From Carettochelys insculpta (taxonomy: Eukaryota > Chordata > Testudines > Carettochelyidae): DNA of 64,000 bases. The position numbers and the translations under genes were made by a program. Shown piece after piece: positions 34,995 to 46,400 of this stretch (position 1 is the first letter of the stretch; each line of letters starts with the position of its first letter). The notes beneath the pieces are model-generated. The model had not been told where the DNA came from and did no database searches. It worked only from the letters and a program-made list of their open reading frames with translations. The stretch covers positions 188,391,298 through 188,455,297 of the forward strand of contig NC_134138.1 of the NCBI RefSeq assembly GCF_033958435.1. Direction: 5' to 3'.

Positions 34995-35290
34995 TTGTGA
35001 CTGAGGCCAGGTCTACGCTAAAAGGTCAAATCGATCTTAGATACACAAACCCAGCTACAAGAATTACACAACTGGAGTACACACACATAAAATCTGTTTT
35101 GCTGCCACCCACACAGTGGGAGGTCAACAGAAGAAGGTCTCATGTTGCCCTCCCTTACTCCTCGTGACTGCCAGGAGTACCAGAGTCAACAGCAGCACCA
35201 AGACAGTTCAATTTAGTGTGTCCCCACTAGGTGCACTAAATTGAACCTTGGAAGATCAGAGGCCAGCACGTCAATCTTCCTCTCAGTGTA
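34995..35290. mobile_element. Old MITE with gtctacact-type ends
   Basis: Starts ggccaggtctacgctaaaag and ends near agtgtagtagacat, with inner halves sharing attgaacc/ggttcaattt-like text (about 35200-35245). It resembles the abundant reptilian gtctacact MITEs but is degraded, so its borders are approximate. Confidence 0.5.
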
Positions 35291-35838
35291 GTAGACATTT
35301 AAACAGGACACAGTTTAGCTGCTTGTCCTTAAATGACAGCCAATTACCAAGCAAGATGTACAAAGACAATGGATGTCAAGACAAAATGACCTGTTACGTC
35401 ACTGTAGGGTCAATACAAAATACATATAACAAGTTTTTTCTTATTTATTCTGAAAAAGTGAAGCAATCCTTAAATTCTATTCCACTGACCAAAAGGGAAA
35501 TGGGGTAAGGGAATATTCAGTCCCAGAACCAACTTTATGCTTCTCCTCTATGCAGCAACGGTAATTGTCACTTTTGTTGGCAGCCTTTGTGGTGAGGTAA
35601 AGGACTCAATGGTCAAGAAGTAATTAACTTTTCACTCCTAAAGGGATAGCACATGAAAGCCTGTTTCCCAAGCTGTCAGTGTATATTATCAACTCTGTAA
35701 AAAGGTCAAGCAAGTTAATGGTGCTATATACAACATTAACTAAAGCAAAGGAGACCAAATTTTCAGCACACTATTAACTTTAAAGTATTCTAAAGAAATT
35801 AAAAAATAAAAAGCTCTTTGAAATCTCATGTCGCTCAC
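35291..35838. other. BBS9 intron, nothing recognised
   Basis: AT-rich intron just downstream (in transcript direction) of the BBS9 exon at 35839. No feature seen. Confidence 0.5.
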
Positions 35839-35943
35839 CTGTGGGTATGCTATAAGCAGCCATAGCATTTCCTTCCAGCTCTGCTGGTGGCCAATTCCCC
35901 TTCAGAAAGACAGACAGGGCTACAACTTTTGAGCCACATGACT
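35839..35943 (-). CDS. BBS9: BBS9 internal exon, GAE domain end
   Basis: A 105-bp exon with split codons at both ends (phase 1 to 1). The acceptor ends tttccag and the donor is gtgagc. It encodes ESCGSKVVALSVFLKGNWPP then AELEGNAMAAYSIPT, matching the BBS9 stretch whose core is S-V-x-L-K ... S/A-E-L-E-G-N-A. Relative to the mammalian protein as remembered, a few residues are missing just before the next exon. The 3' end of DIRS copy C (starting at 35992) is only 48 bp upstream of the acceptor in transcript direction, so the branch point and polypyrimidine tract must lie within that strip or in the element itself. Confidence 0.93.
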
Positions 35944-35991
35944 CTGGAAATAATAAAGCACATTAAATAAATAAGGCCAATTGAAATAAAA

Positions 35992-36195
35992 AGAGAAGTT
36001 ACTCACCGTAGTAACGATGGTTCTTCGAGATGTGTCCCCGTGGGTGCTCCACAATAGGTGTCGGGCTCGCCCCAGCACCGCAGGTTGGATCTTTTCAGCA
36101 GTTTCTGCCGGACCGTGCATGCGCCGGTGTGCGCCGCTCCCTTGCGTGCTCCTGACCGCGCGTGCGATCCGGTCCCCGCCAGTTCCTTGACCAAC
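35992..36195. repeat. DIRS-C inverted terminal repeat (element 3' end)
   Basis: Complement of about 41770-41900 (gcgcgcgccggctcatgcgc, aaactgctgaaaagatc). The partner is cut short at its outer end. Confidence 0.88.
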
Positions 36196-36256
36196 CGCCT
36201 CAGATGCTCCTGAAAAATACTAAACAGAGATCCAAAGCGGGGAGGCTGGGCGGGTG

Positions 36257-36357
36257 GTGGAGCACCCATGGGGACACATCTCGAAGAACCATCGTTACTA
36301 CGGTGAGTAACTTCTCTGTCTTCCTCTAGTGTCCCCGTGGGTGCTCCACGATAGGTG
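36257..36357. repeat. DIRS-C internal complementary region
   Basis: First half complementary to the left end 35992-36050; second half matches the end sequence that is missing at 41902 but present in copies A and B. Confidence 0.85.
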
Positions 36358-36398
36358 ACTACCCAGCAGTAACCCAAGATAGGAGGTGGGTAATCGGT

Positions 36399-38290
36399 TT
36401 ATGTGCAGCTTGTCCCCGAGAGGACCGCTGTCGAGAGACGGGTATCCTCTTGGAATACCCTGTGAAGGGCATAATGCTTGGCGAAGGTGTCATAGGATGA
36501 CCAGGTCGCCGCTCTGCAAATGTCTTTTAGCGCAATGCCCTTGAAAAAGGCTGTTGATGCCGCCACCGCCCTGGTGGAGTGAGCCCTAGGCGGGGCCAGT
36601 AAAGGAGTCTTTCTAAGTTCGTAGCACATTTTTATGCAGGATACGATGTGCTTCGAGATTCTCTGTGAAGAGAGACCTTCTCCTTTTGATTTGGGAGCGA
36701 GAGAGACTAGGAGTCTATCCGTTTCCCGGAAGGACTTAGTCCTGTCTATATAGAAAGCCAGCGCCCTCCTCATGTCCAGGAGGTGTAGGCACGCCTCTTT
36801 GTTGAAGTTATGAGGCTTTGGATAAACGAGGGTAAAACTATAGGTTCGTTAATATGAAATTCTGAAGAAACTTTGGGAACAAAGGCTGGATGCAGCCGTA
36901 AGGTTACCACCTCCTTGGAAATTACTGTGCAGGGTGGCGTTGCCATAACTGCCGCAAGCTCGCTCACCCTGCGAGCTGACGTGATTGCAAGAAGGAAGGT
37001 CGTCTTTATCGTAAGGAGACGGAGGGAAACCGTGGCTAAGGGTTCAAACGGTGGTCCCGTTAGTGCATTAAGCACCAGGCCCAAGCTCCACGAAGGTGGA
37101 AGCGGTTTCCGAGGGGGGTATATGTTTACCAGCCCTTTGAGGAACCTGGTAACCATGGGATGGGCAAACACCGTGTGCCCTTCCTCTTCATGTCTGAAAG
37201 CCGATATAGCAGCAAGGTGGACCTTCAACGAGGATAGGGAGAGTCCACCTCTCTTGAGGTCCAGTAAATACTCCAGTATTACAGGTATAGGTGCAGCAAG
37301 GGGGGCTAATTGCTTGGTAGAACACCATGCAGTGAATCGAGTCCATTTTTGCTTATAGGGCTTCCTGGTGGAAGTCCTCCTGCTACTTTCTAGGACTTGT
37401 TGCACTCCCTCCGTACACGTGCTCTCTAGGGAGCTGAGCCATGGATTAACCATGCTTGCAGTCGCAGGCCTTGGGGGTGCGGATGCACTATGGACCCCTG
37501 GGCTTGCGTGAGCAGATCCAGCGCCACCGGGAGGGGCATCAGTGGACAGTCCGACATGCGCAGGAGTAAGGGTAACCATTGCTGTCGATCCCACGTTGGG
37601 ACTACTAGGATCATTCAGGCTCTCTCTCTCCTGGCTTTCTGCAAGACTTTGTGGATAAGCACTGTGGGAGTAAAGGTGTAGAGCAGGGGGCCCCTCCACG
37701 AGACCGCGAATGCGTCCCCCAGGGACCCCCATCCCAGTCCTGCCCTGGAGCAGTATTGTGGGCACTTCTTGTTGTGTTGAGTGGCAAACAGATCTATCTG
37801 GGGAAATCCCCATGCGTGAAAAATCAGTCGTAGCAGATTGGAACGGATCTGCCACTCGTGTGTGAGTGCAAAGCGCCTGCTCAGCTGGTCTGCCTTCACA
37901 TTGTGAGTGCCTGGTAAATACGAGGCTTTCAAGGTTATATTGTTGGCGATGCACCAGTTCCACAATCGGACTGCTTCCGCACATAAGGCACGGGACCGAG
38001 CTCCTCCTTGCCGATTTATATAAAACATGGTGGAGGTATTGTCTGTACTGATCCCGACTACTTTGCCTTGTATATGGTCTCGAAAGTGTTTGCAGGCGTT
38101 GAACACTGCTCTGAGCTCCAGTATATTTATGTGCAGTGACTGTTCCATGGAGGACCACAGTCTTTGCGTCACCTTTTCGCCCATGTGTGCTCCCTACCCT
38201 ATGTGGGAGGCGTCGGTAGTGAGAAAAACAGATATTTGCGGTTGGTGGAAGGGTACCCCTGTTAGCATGTTCTTGGGGTTCACCCACCAT
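36399..38290 (-). pseudogene. DIRS-C tyrosine recombinase, one frameshift
   Basis: A long open reading (38290-36770) covers the core-binding part (NPWLSSLESTCTEGVQQVLE, KPYKQKWTRFTAWCSTKQL, RGGLSLSSLKVHLAAISAFR) and the first catalytic Arg (ITSARRVSELAAV). A one-base loss near 36827 shifts the frame. The rest (36773-36399) reads RRALAFYIDRTKSF, HSTRAVAASTAFF with the His-x-x-Arg pair, and SYDTFAKHYALH with the Tyr. All catalytic residues are present apart from the break. The first part of the 38290 reading is a shadow of the overlapping RNase H gene. Confidence 0.88.
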
Positions 38291-39420
38291 TGCAGGGATC
38301 TGCGCACCTCTGTCGTGGGCGACACCACCCTGTGGACGGTGTGTGCTGCCGGTTTGTAGATGCCCGCCAGCCAGTGCTGCATGCTGTGCCTATGCAATCG
38401 GGCATTCTGTACCACAAACGTTGCTGCTGCCATGTGGCCCAGCAGCTGTAAGCACGGCAGAACCAGCACCGTAGGGCTGAAGGTGATGACTTGCACGAGG
38501 GAACCAATGGCGCGAAAGCGGGCATCTGGTAGATAAACCCTTGCTGTGATGGAATTTATACGTGCCCCTATGAACTCTATGTCCTGTGCAGGGTCTATCT
38601 TTGATTTTGCCAGATCGATGACCAGGCCCAGCGAAGAGAACGTGTCTGCTGTGACGCGTATCATGCGAAGTACCTCCTCCTTCGAGGCCCCTTTCAGTAG
38701 GCAGTCTTTTTTTTCTTTTTTTTTCAGATATGGGAATATAAACACCCCCTGTCTGTGCAGGTAGGCTGACACCACTGCCAAGGTCTTGGTGAAGACTCTG
38801 GGGGCCAAGGAGAGGCCAAACGGCAGAACCTTGTACTGAAAATATTCTTTGCCCACCATAAACCGGAGAAAACGCCTGTGAGCCGGGTGAATAGTTATGT
38901 GGAAATACGCGTCTTGTAAGTCGAGGGCTGCGAACCAATCTCCATCGTCCAGTGCCGTAAGTATAGAGGTGACTGTGATCATCCGAAAGCGTTGCTTGCA
39001 CAAGTACCGGTTGAGGCCTCGAAGATCTAGGATGGGCCTCCAGCCACCTGTCTTTTTCTCTGTGAGGAAGTATCTTGAGTAGAACCCTTTCCCTCGGAGT
39101 TGCTCCAGCACTCTTTCCACTGCCCCTATAAGCATAAGATGGTCTATCTCCTGCTTGAGTCTCGCTTCGTGGGAGGCGTCCTTTAGGTGGGGTCTGGGTG
39201 GAGGTCATGGTGGTGGGAGCAACTGGAAGGGAATCACGTAACCCGTGGCTATGATCTCCAGTACCCATTTGTCTGTGGTGATCTTTTGCCACTGGTCATA
39301 GAATGGTCGGAGGCAATGGTGGAACAGTAGCTTCGGATGACATTCTGTGATGGTAGTGATAGTGCAGCCCTCGATCTGTGTGTCAAACTTGTGGCCTTTG
39401 GCCCTGCCCCGAGGATGCAC
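37615..39420 (-). pseudogene. DIRS-C reverse transcriptase/RNase H, broken
   Basis: Open from 39135 to 38194: GGWRPILDLRGLNRYL, LDLQDAYFHITIHP, LPFGLSLAPRVFTK. The YLDD motif then reads YL-KKKEKK-DC because of an in-frame, T/A-rich insertion at about 38705-38728. A stop replaces the Trp in SHIGW (about 38191), after which RNase H continues in frame (38184-37615: INILELRAVFNACKHF, STDNTSTMFYINRQGG, PGTHNVKADQLSRR). An upstream piece (39420-39205) holds WVLEIIATGYVIPFQ and ends in a stop. Inactive. Confidence 0.9.
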
Positions 39421-41474
39421 AGCTCTGTTGAGAACGTCGCCTGGGAGTTCTGTACTGTTGGTGCTGTTGATGTCACCCTTGCTTGTAGCCCCTGTGGTAC
39501 TGGGGACGCTGTGGTTGATACTGCAAACAGCTTCTGCGTGTCAAATGGGAGATCAACGATGTTCGCCTGCAGATCCCTCGGGATACCCGATGTCTGGAGC
39601 CAGGACTCCCTGCTTATGACCACTGACGTAGCTGTTGAGCATGCTGCCGTATCCACTACGTCTAGGGCGATCTGAACTCCTGTCCTCGAGGCTGAGTAGC
39701 CTTCCTGCACGATGGCCTTGAGTACCAGCTTCGTGTCCTCTGGAAGCGAGTCCGTGAGGGAAGTCAGCCTGGAGTAGTTGTCAAAATTATGATTCGCTAG
39801 ATGCGCTGCGTAATTCGCCACTCTCAACAGTAAGGTAGAGGAGGGGTAGACCTTTCTGCCGAACAACTCTAGTTTCTTGGCATCTTGTCCGTTCCCCCTG
39901 TCTTGTACTGAGAAGTTTTTGACCTCTGTTGAGACAATTCCACCACCAGAGAATTTGGTTGCAGGTGGCTGAACAGGAACTCCATGCCCTTTGTCAGGAC
40001 GAAGTACTTCTTATCCGCTCTCTTGTTTATAGGCGGAGTGGACACAGGGGTCTGCCATATTGTGGTGGCGGACTTCATGATTGCTTCATCAGCGGAATAG
40101 GTATTTTGGAAGAGGACGGAGGTCTCAGGTTTTTAAGGAGCTTATGGTGTTTCTCCTGCACCTCTGCTGTGTGGATGCCTTGTGTGAAGGCCACCCTTTT
40201 AAACAGCTCTTAGAACTGTTTGAGATCGTCCGGAGGATGGACGTCCCCTGGGGCCGTGGTCTTGTCAGGGGAAGATAGCGAGGAACCGCTAGGGTAAGCC
40301 TCTCTGGACCCCTCTGGGTCCTGTTGACAGTGATACATCCTCTCACTAGATACTTGCGAGGGAAAATCTCAGGGTTCCAGAATCAACTCCCCCTGAGATA
40401 TCTGCGTTTCCGTCCCCGTCTGCGATTGCCCTCAGGGATATTGAAACGTCTGGGGGGATCTGTCCCTGGGAGTATGCCTATGGTGTCTATGCCCCGCGTG
40501 ATAGGGGCGACCATGGCAACACGGGCACTGTTCCGGAGATGGAGACCTGGACCACTCTGGAGGCGCATACCCCCTGCGTCTGGGGGAGCGAGATCGTCTG
40601 GGTGATTGAGATAATGGAGAGACTGATTTGTGGCAGTACTCCAGGGGTTCAAAGCCCAGGAAGGGCGATGGTGGTCCAAGCCATGGTGATGCTGGCTGTA
40701 GGAACGGGGATGGGGGCTCAGGGTATACTGGAGGTGACCCCTGCCGCCTTGTTGGAGTCTGTAGCATAAGTGGAGGGCTTAGAGCGAGTAGCCCTGCAGC
40801 CCTGTCTGGAGAAGGGCTGCGGTGCCGGATTTTCTGTGCTGCCTTTCCCCTCCCCTGTGGGGCTGGCTCCGCCCCTTTCCACGTCGGGGATCTCGGCCCT
40901 GCTGTCTGCGCCGCGCTCGGCACGCTCCGCTGCGGTGCCACGCAGGTGGTCTCCCCCGGTGCCTTCAGGCCGCGTGCCTGCGAGCTCTGCACTGCCGGTT
41001 CCCCGGGGGTCGGTGCTGCTAGCTGCGTTGCCACCGGTTCCGGCACTTGCCTGGCCGCCACCCTGCCCATGGTGTGGGGCGGCTGTTTGATTATTGGAGG
41101 CTCAGCCTCTGCCACGTGCATCTCCGCGCCGCCACCGCTCAGCTGTGACTGTGGCTGGGGGCTATGCGCTCCACCCGTCCCGCTCGCTGTGGCTGCCGGC
41201 AGGGATCGGGTTGGTGAAAGCTTCCTCTGTTTTTGCGCTGATGGGGTTAGGGAAGCAGCTTTGCTTTTATGGGCCCCTGCGGGTCCCTGCTGCTGAGGCC
41301 GCTCTGGCATGTCTGGCTGGAGTGCCTTGTCAAAGAGCAGCATTTTCAGCCGCATCCCTCTGTCCTTCCTTGCTCTGGCTGTGAGCTTTGCACAGAAGGA
41401 GCATTTCTGTGCCCATTGGAGGCCGGCATCGCTTTGTGTCATGACTCACACTTTTTGAACCCTGAAGAGGACAT
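39249..41474 (-). pseudogene. DIRS-C gag-like gene, broken
   Basis: The start ATG at 41474 (MSSSGFKKCES) is followed by an early TGA and a deletion in the cysteine module. An open stretch 41442-40432 then carries the Pro/Ala part and the Arg/Ser-rich part (SPRRSRSPRR, EWSRSPSPEQCPCC). Downstream are NKRADKKYFVLTKGMEFLFS (about 39960-40020) and YAAHLANHNFDNYSRLTSLT (39866-39249). It is broken by stops and frame changes near 40200-40430. Confidence 0.75.
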
Positions 41475-41765
41475 TGTGGTGAGTCTTTGAGTTGTTAATA
41501 GGGTACTTAGCACCTTCTCTGTGCCTGTTCCCCTCTCGGACTCAGCCTGCCGCGGCAGGAGGCCTAATGGCCTTATGTCCCCGGGCCTCCGCTGCTCCGC
41601 TCGCTACTAAGGCTATAAAACTTTACTTTTTACTCTCTTTTTTTTTTTTTTTTGAAAACAATAACAAGCTAACTTAAGCTAAAGACTGAAAAAGAAGCTC
41701 TAAACACTTTAAAAACATTAAATATGCTAACTCTGGCCATAGCCTGAGCGGATTCCGTCTGCAGC

Positions 41766-41902
41766 CGATGGCAGTTAAAGAGGAACTGGTGGGGACCGGA
41801 TCGCACGCGCGGCCGGGAGCGGCGCGCGCCGGCTCATGCGCGGTCCGGCAGAAACTGCTGAAAAGATCTGACCTGCGACGCCGGGGCGAGTCCGACACCT
41901 AT
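41766..41902. repeat. DIRS-C inverted terminal repeat, truncated (5' end)
   Basis: Matches the other 5' repeats up to gacacctat, then changes to unrelated AT-rich sequence. The conserved gtggagcacccacggggacc end is absent. Confidence 0.85.
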
Positions 41903-42124
41903 CTTAAGTCACATTGCACATTTCTATCAAATTAATTCAATCCAATCTATACATAATTTTTGTTCAATATGTGTAATTAAAAGCAAAACAAGATGCTCCA
42001 ATTCAAAACTCTCTTAAAATGCAATAATGAAATATCAATGTGCAGCAAACATAAGACAGATTTTACACACACACTTCTATATATAGGTCATAGTATCAGA
42101 GCCATCGGCTCTCTGTTCCTTAGG

Positions 42125-42440
42125 CAGGGGTGGGCAAGATACTGCCGGCAGGCTGGATCAGGCCCATCAAACCTTCTCATCCTGCCCACAGTGACCCTTA
42201 CAGCTTACTGCAGAACCGGGGAGAGCTTTGGATGCTGTCCCCACTCCTAGCAAAATCTCAACGCTCCCACTGGCCTTTTTCACATGCTGCCCCCCCAGTC
42301 CCAGCAACATCTCATCTTCTGCTGGCCAGAAGTTCTTCCAAAGAGAGCTGAGAGCGGGGGCAGTGCAGTACATTACCCAGGTCAAACCCCCCCGCCTTCA
42401 CATGAACCTTCTCTGTGGCCCTTGAGCACTTACCAAAATC
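42125..42440. mobile_element. hAT-like MITE fragment
   Basis: Begins CAGGGGTGGGCAAGATACTG, the usual start of reptilian and mammalian hAT non-autonomous elements (caggggtgggcaaac). A matching right end was not found, so the right border is a guess. Confidence 0.55.
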
Positions 42441-43025
42441 TTGGAATGCCCCCCCCATCAAAAATTATTACCCTCCTCGTCCTTAGGGAATATTCTGGAA
42501 TGCCATTTGTATGGCCCTACAGCTGAAACGAAAGATCTATCATTCTGTTGTTCTTTCTCAGCAGATACCAATGTTAGATGCTTTAGAGCAGAGTTGTCAC
42601 ACTTTTCTATGGCCTGCAGCTCCCCCTCCAATCTTCAGGTAGGATGGATTTCTTTGAACTTCCAAGAGGCTATAAGGAAGTCAGGGCTAAGAAGGAAGCT
42701 TATGCCTGAGTGGGTAACAATAACTAAATCTTGTTCCCCCTGTGGCTCAGTAGAACTTCTTTGTAAAGCACAGTAACCACAATATAACATTTTTTTGAGA
42801 CAGAGTGACCAGCACTAGACACAGCTTTGCAGATGAGGATGTAACATTACATTATTTGATTGTATACAATCTTTTACATTATTTTCAATCTTTTGGGGTT
42901 TGTATACACCCAGACATTCCATTAGGTTTTTATGATTAAAACTGCAGTTTCTTTTCTTTTTTTAACAACCTAAAATAACCATTATTAACAACTAAAAAGT
43001 TAAGCTTGGGGCATGTCTACTTTGA

Positions 43026-43302
43026 ACAGTGTTTCTCAAACTTTTTGAGACCAGGCAACACCAAATAATAATATTTCTTATGTGAAACACCTATGAAAAT
43101 TTTCTTCAAAACACAAACTGTTGTCAGACCCAAAACACCAAACAGCAACATAAACAGCAGACAGAAAATGTAATTACTGCATCATGTATCATAGCAATGA
43201 AGAAGTAACATTGTATCTGGATTTCATAACAGATATGCCATTAGTGTGAGTTGTTCTTGGAACACCAGTGTTCTGTGGAACACAGTTTAAGAAACACTGA
43301 AG
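43026..43302. mobile_element. hAT-like MITE
   Basis: Left end CAGTGTTTCTCAAACTTTTT and right end CAGTTTAAGAAACACTG are near inverted copies typical of hAT non-autonomous elements. The 8-bp flanks do not match clearly. The right end is about 90 bp from the BBS9 exon at 43394. Confidence 0.7.
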
Positions 43303-43393
43303 TAGAGGGTCACGTAAATCTTAGAACAAGGCTCAAACACTCCCAGATAAAGCAAGACATTATAATACTTCTTAATAGTAAAAGAAGAATTAC

Positions 43394-43496
43394 CTATATC
43401 ATCAAAGATGAATTGATCATGGGTCAATGCTAAAGGAGGTTGTACACATATTGATAATTGTATTTTCTGCACAGCCAATGTACTCCGTAGGGTGAT
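43394..43496 (-). CDS. BBS9: BBS9 internal exon, GAE domain
   Basis: A 103-bp exon, starting in phase 0 and ending after the first base of a codon. The acceptor is cgacttgcttcag and the donor is gtaatt. The translation ITLRSTLAVQKIQLSICVQP, followed by PLALTHDQFIFDDI, closely follows the BBS9 GAE-domain segment, which has a V-Q-P-P-L-x-L-T-x-D-Q-F pattern. The single G left at the 3' end joins AG of the next exon to give Glu. There are no stops and no frameshift. The exon lies in ordinary AT-rich intron sequence about 90 bp from the right end of a hAT-like fragment. Confidence 0.95.
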
Positions 43497-44061
43497 CTGA
43501 AGCAAGTCGAAAATAAAAAGGTATTTATACACAAACACATTAATCTACCTATGACTTTAAAACCAGCATAAATAGCAAAAGGTACTGTAAACCATGATAA
43601 AGAACATTCAACTATAATATTTAAGAATATCAAATTCAGAGATTATTTGCACTTGCAAAATTCTGTTGTAACTAGCAGCCAAGAAAACCCTGTTAAAATG
43701 TAGAGATTCAGTCTCGGAGAACCTACATATCTCAAGCAACCACGCTAACATCATTCAAAGTAGAGATCACAGATAAAATACACTGATAAAATATAAAACT
43801 TGCATTCTTTCTGATTTTGTTTAGATTTATTAAAATGCATGCCCATTGTAGTTATCCTATATACAAATATTTTTGACCTTTTTTCTCCACAGAAAAATAA
43901 GGACATTTCTCCCCATGAAGCAGACTTCATAAGTCAAACTCTTCAAAAAACTAATGAGTTTGGCACAGCATCCTAAAGGTCTCCAGAGTAAGGCTCTATC
44001 TGACTAGAACTGGAAGTAAATTCCAGAATGAAGGGATTTCCATACAAGAACATTCAAGCTG
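43497..44061. other. BBS9 intron, nothing recognised
   Basis: AT-rich sequence beyond the exon acceptor. No gene or element seen. Confidence 0.5.
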
Positions 44062-44305
44062 TGTCTACACGACAGCCTAAACTTGAAATAAACTACACAA
44101 GATGCATAGCACAAATTGCATAGCTTATTTTGAGTTAATATCAAAATTAAGCACTATTTTGAGGCATCCCTTACTCCTCCTACAATGGGGTGTACCAGGA
44201 TGCTGAAATAGCACACCTGTTATTTCCAAAAATATTTCAAAATGACAGGCACGATGCATAGACGTGGGCAGCTACTTTGGGATACTGCAGTATATCCTGA
44301 AAGAG
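44062..44305. mobile_element. Degraded gtctacac-type MITE fragment
   Basis: Left end gctgtgtctacacgacagcc; interior includes ttactcctcctacaat and agacgtgggcagctactttg. It resembles the reptilian gtctacac family but has no clear right end. Confidence 0.45.
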
Positions 44306-44763
44306 CTCCTGCCGTATAGAGACAGCCTCAGTCAGCAGCTCCCTTTAAAGTACAGCAACCTCTCAGAGCTGTCCAATTGGCTGTAATTCTGACAAGAATC
44401 CCTAAAGTGTTATATGATGTTGCCTTGCAACTGATATGTGCTGCTCCCCTCAAGTCCAGCCACTCTTCCATCACAGATTGCAAAGGGATCATTTGATGGC
44501 AGCCACATTCCACAGTGATTGTTTCACTGATCAGAGCAATTGAACCTGCATTCCTTCTCGATGGTCCAGCAGAGGCATTCACTCGAAGACTTCTAGTTCC
44601 CCAACTATTGCTTCTTGTGTGAAAACCCATATAGTCCCTTCTGACTAGTGTACTGCCAGTCTTTAGTAATCTACCATTAGTACTTTAACCCCAGAAGAGA
44701 GACAGGCAGCCCTTGTACACCTACTTACTTTCTTTTAAAAGAATGATAACAGTATGATTGCAA

Positions 44764-44980
44764 GTATCAGAGGGGTAGCCCTGTTAGTCTATATCTTCAA
44801 AAACAACAAGAAGTCCTGTGGCACCTTTTAGACTAACAGATATTTTGGAGCATAAGTTTTTGCGGGCAAAGACCCAAAAGATGAAAAAGACATCTGATGA
44901 AGCAGGTCTTTGCCCAGGAAAGCTTATGCTTCAAAATATCTGTTAGTCTATAAGGTGCCACAGGACTTTTTGTTGTTTTT
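44764..44980. mobile_element. Palindromic retro-tail with target duplication
   Basis: Two inverted copies of a tail (cctgtggcaccttttagact, aacagatattttggagcata, gcaaagaccc) face each other. The flanks aacagtatgattgcaa (44748-44763) and aacagcatgattgtaa (44981-44996) are a 16-bp duplication with two differences. This long duplication and foldback form match Penelope-like tails such as 53068-53312. Confidence 0.65.
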
Positions 44981-44996
44981 AACAGCATGATTGTAA

Positions 44997-46245
44997 ACTG
45001 ATTTAAATATCATACAGCTACTTCTATACAAGCTTATTTTATTCTTGAGCCAAAAAAGGACTGCAAACATTAAAAACAATAAAGAACCTACATGCATGCT
45101 CATAAGCTTACAAAAGTTCACCCCAATCCTAAAATAGACTCTAGTAGTACAACCTTCAAATCCCCACCCCAGGGGATTTCTGAGGTTGCAAGTTCATTGC
45201 AGCTTCATCTCAGAACAAGTACCCAATTTCATGGGGCCTCACAGGACCAGTCCTTCCAACCTTGTGCTAAAGACTGGGGCTCTCTGTGCAACAGTTATCC
45301 TGTCCATTTGCTGGATAAGAAAGAAGGCACTAAGTTTAAAAAGAGAGTATTTATCCAAAAAGAATCCCTGCCTTATCCCCCTTTTTTCCTGGGCCAGTGG
45401 CTTATTGCAGAATTAAACACAATCCTCATTTATGACTGTCATAGATAAAAATATGGCCATAACTTTTTCAGGAGACAAAGAGGGAGAAAAATCTGTTTCC
45501 TGCAGATTTTCCTGTACCATAATTTCATACAAAACAATCACAATTTTACTCACTTGGAGGGATTAAAATCCATTATTAGCCTTAGTCACACTGCAGGAAA
45601 CTTGCCATGTTATACTTATTGGTAGCTGTTGTAGCAGAGCCCAAATAGCGAATTAATTTTCAAAAATTGTGCATAAACTTGTCAGACACAATCAAGAAAT
45701 CATCTTGTTTGAATTAATCTGACATGTTTTGTAATGTACAAATGTAATATGTGAATAGTTTCTATGTCCGCTTGTAGCAATAAGAGCCAAGGTTGATAAT
45801 TTTGTAAATCATAAAAATGTACAATTCTATCAATTAAGAAGGGCTTTTCCTTTAACTGTATTCAGTTATTTTGAATGAAGAGATACTATAGGAAAATCAG
45901 TAAATTTGCAGGTGGGGACAGCAGTGTGTTTATATGTCTGCTAGGAATTACTAATTGTCCTGAAGGAAAAAATAATATATTCTAATTGATCTCCATATAT
46001 TGCTGGGAATTTTTATTGTAATATCTTGTGTAATTTAGATTGATTTACAGCATCAAATAAAGCTTAGATTATATTTATAAATCTACTCACCAAGAGAGTC
46101 TATAAATACATCTGTAAATCAGAACTGATTTACAACAGCATTTGGCTTTTGCTCTTGTTTTTCCAGATTAAATTATATGATGTGCATGAATGTTCCAATT
46201 AGATTAAGAGGATCAAGAGAAATGATCTTCTCTCAGTCCCTCTTA
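44997..46245. other. BBS9 intron, nothing recognised
   Basis: AT-rich intron; the small readings around 45092-45448 show no family features. Confidence 0.5.
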
Positions 46246-46400
46246 GAATCATAAAACTGGAAGGAATCTTGAGAAGTCTTCCCTCTCAATAATGAAACAA
46301 CTATCCTCCACTACCTTTCCCAAAAAATTTATTGATTACCTATGATACCATGCTATCTTTGCTTGTACTAAATTCTACCACAGGAATGCAGTTACGCACC
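46246..46400 (-). mobile_element. CR1-like LINE 3' remnant
   Basis: The text tagaatcataaaactggaag and gaatcttgagaagtcttccc is the complement of the usual CR1 3' end (ending in attctatgattct). Short and old. Confidence 0.6.

Larger units (their letters stand above)
35992..41902 (-). mobile_element. DIRS-type retrotransposon, copy C
   Basis: 5.9 kb, minus strand, same gene order as A and B. The left (3') end is complete (agagaagttactcacc). The right (5') end stops at gacacctat (41902), lacking the last 40 bp or so seen in A and B. It has the longest recombinase reading of the three copies. Pol has an in-frame insertion in the catalytic YLDD motif and a stop in RNase H. Confidence 0.94.

Noticed and set aside
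45092..45448. 118-codon plus-strand ORF
   Set aside because: Antisense to BBS9 in an intron, with low complexity and no family features.
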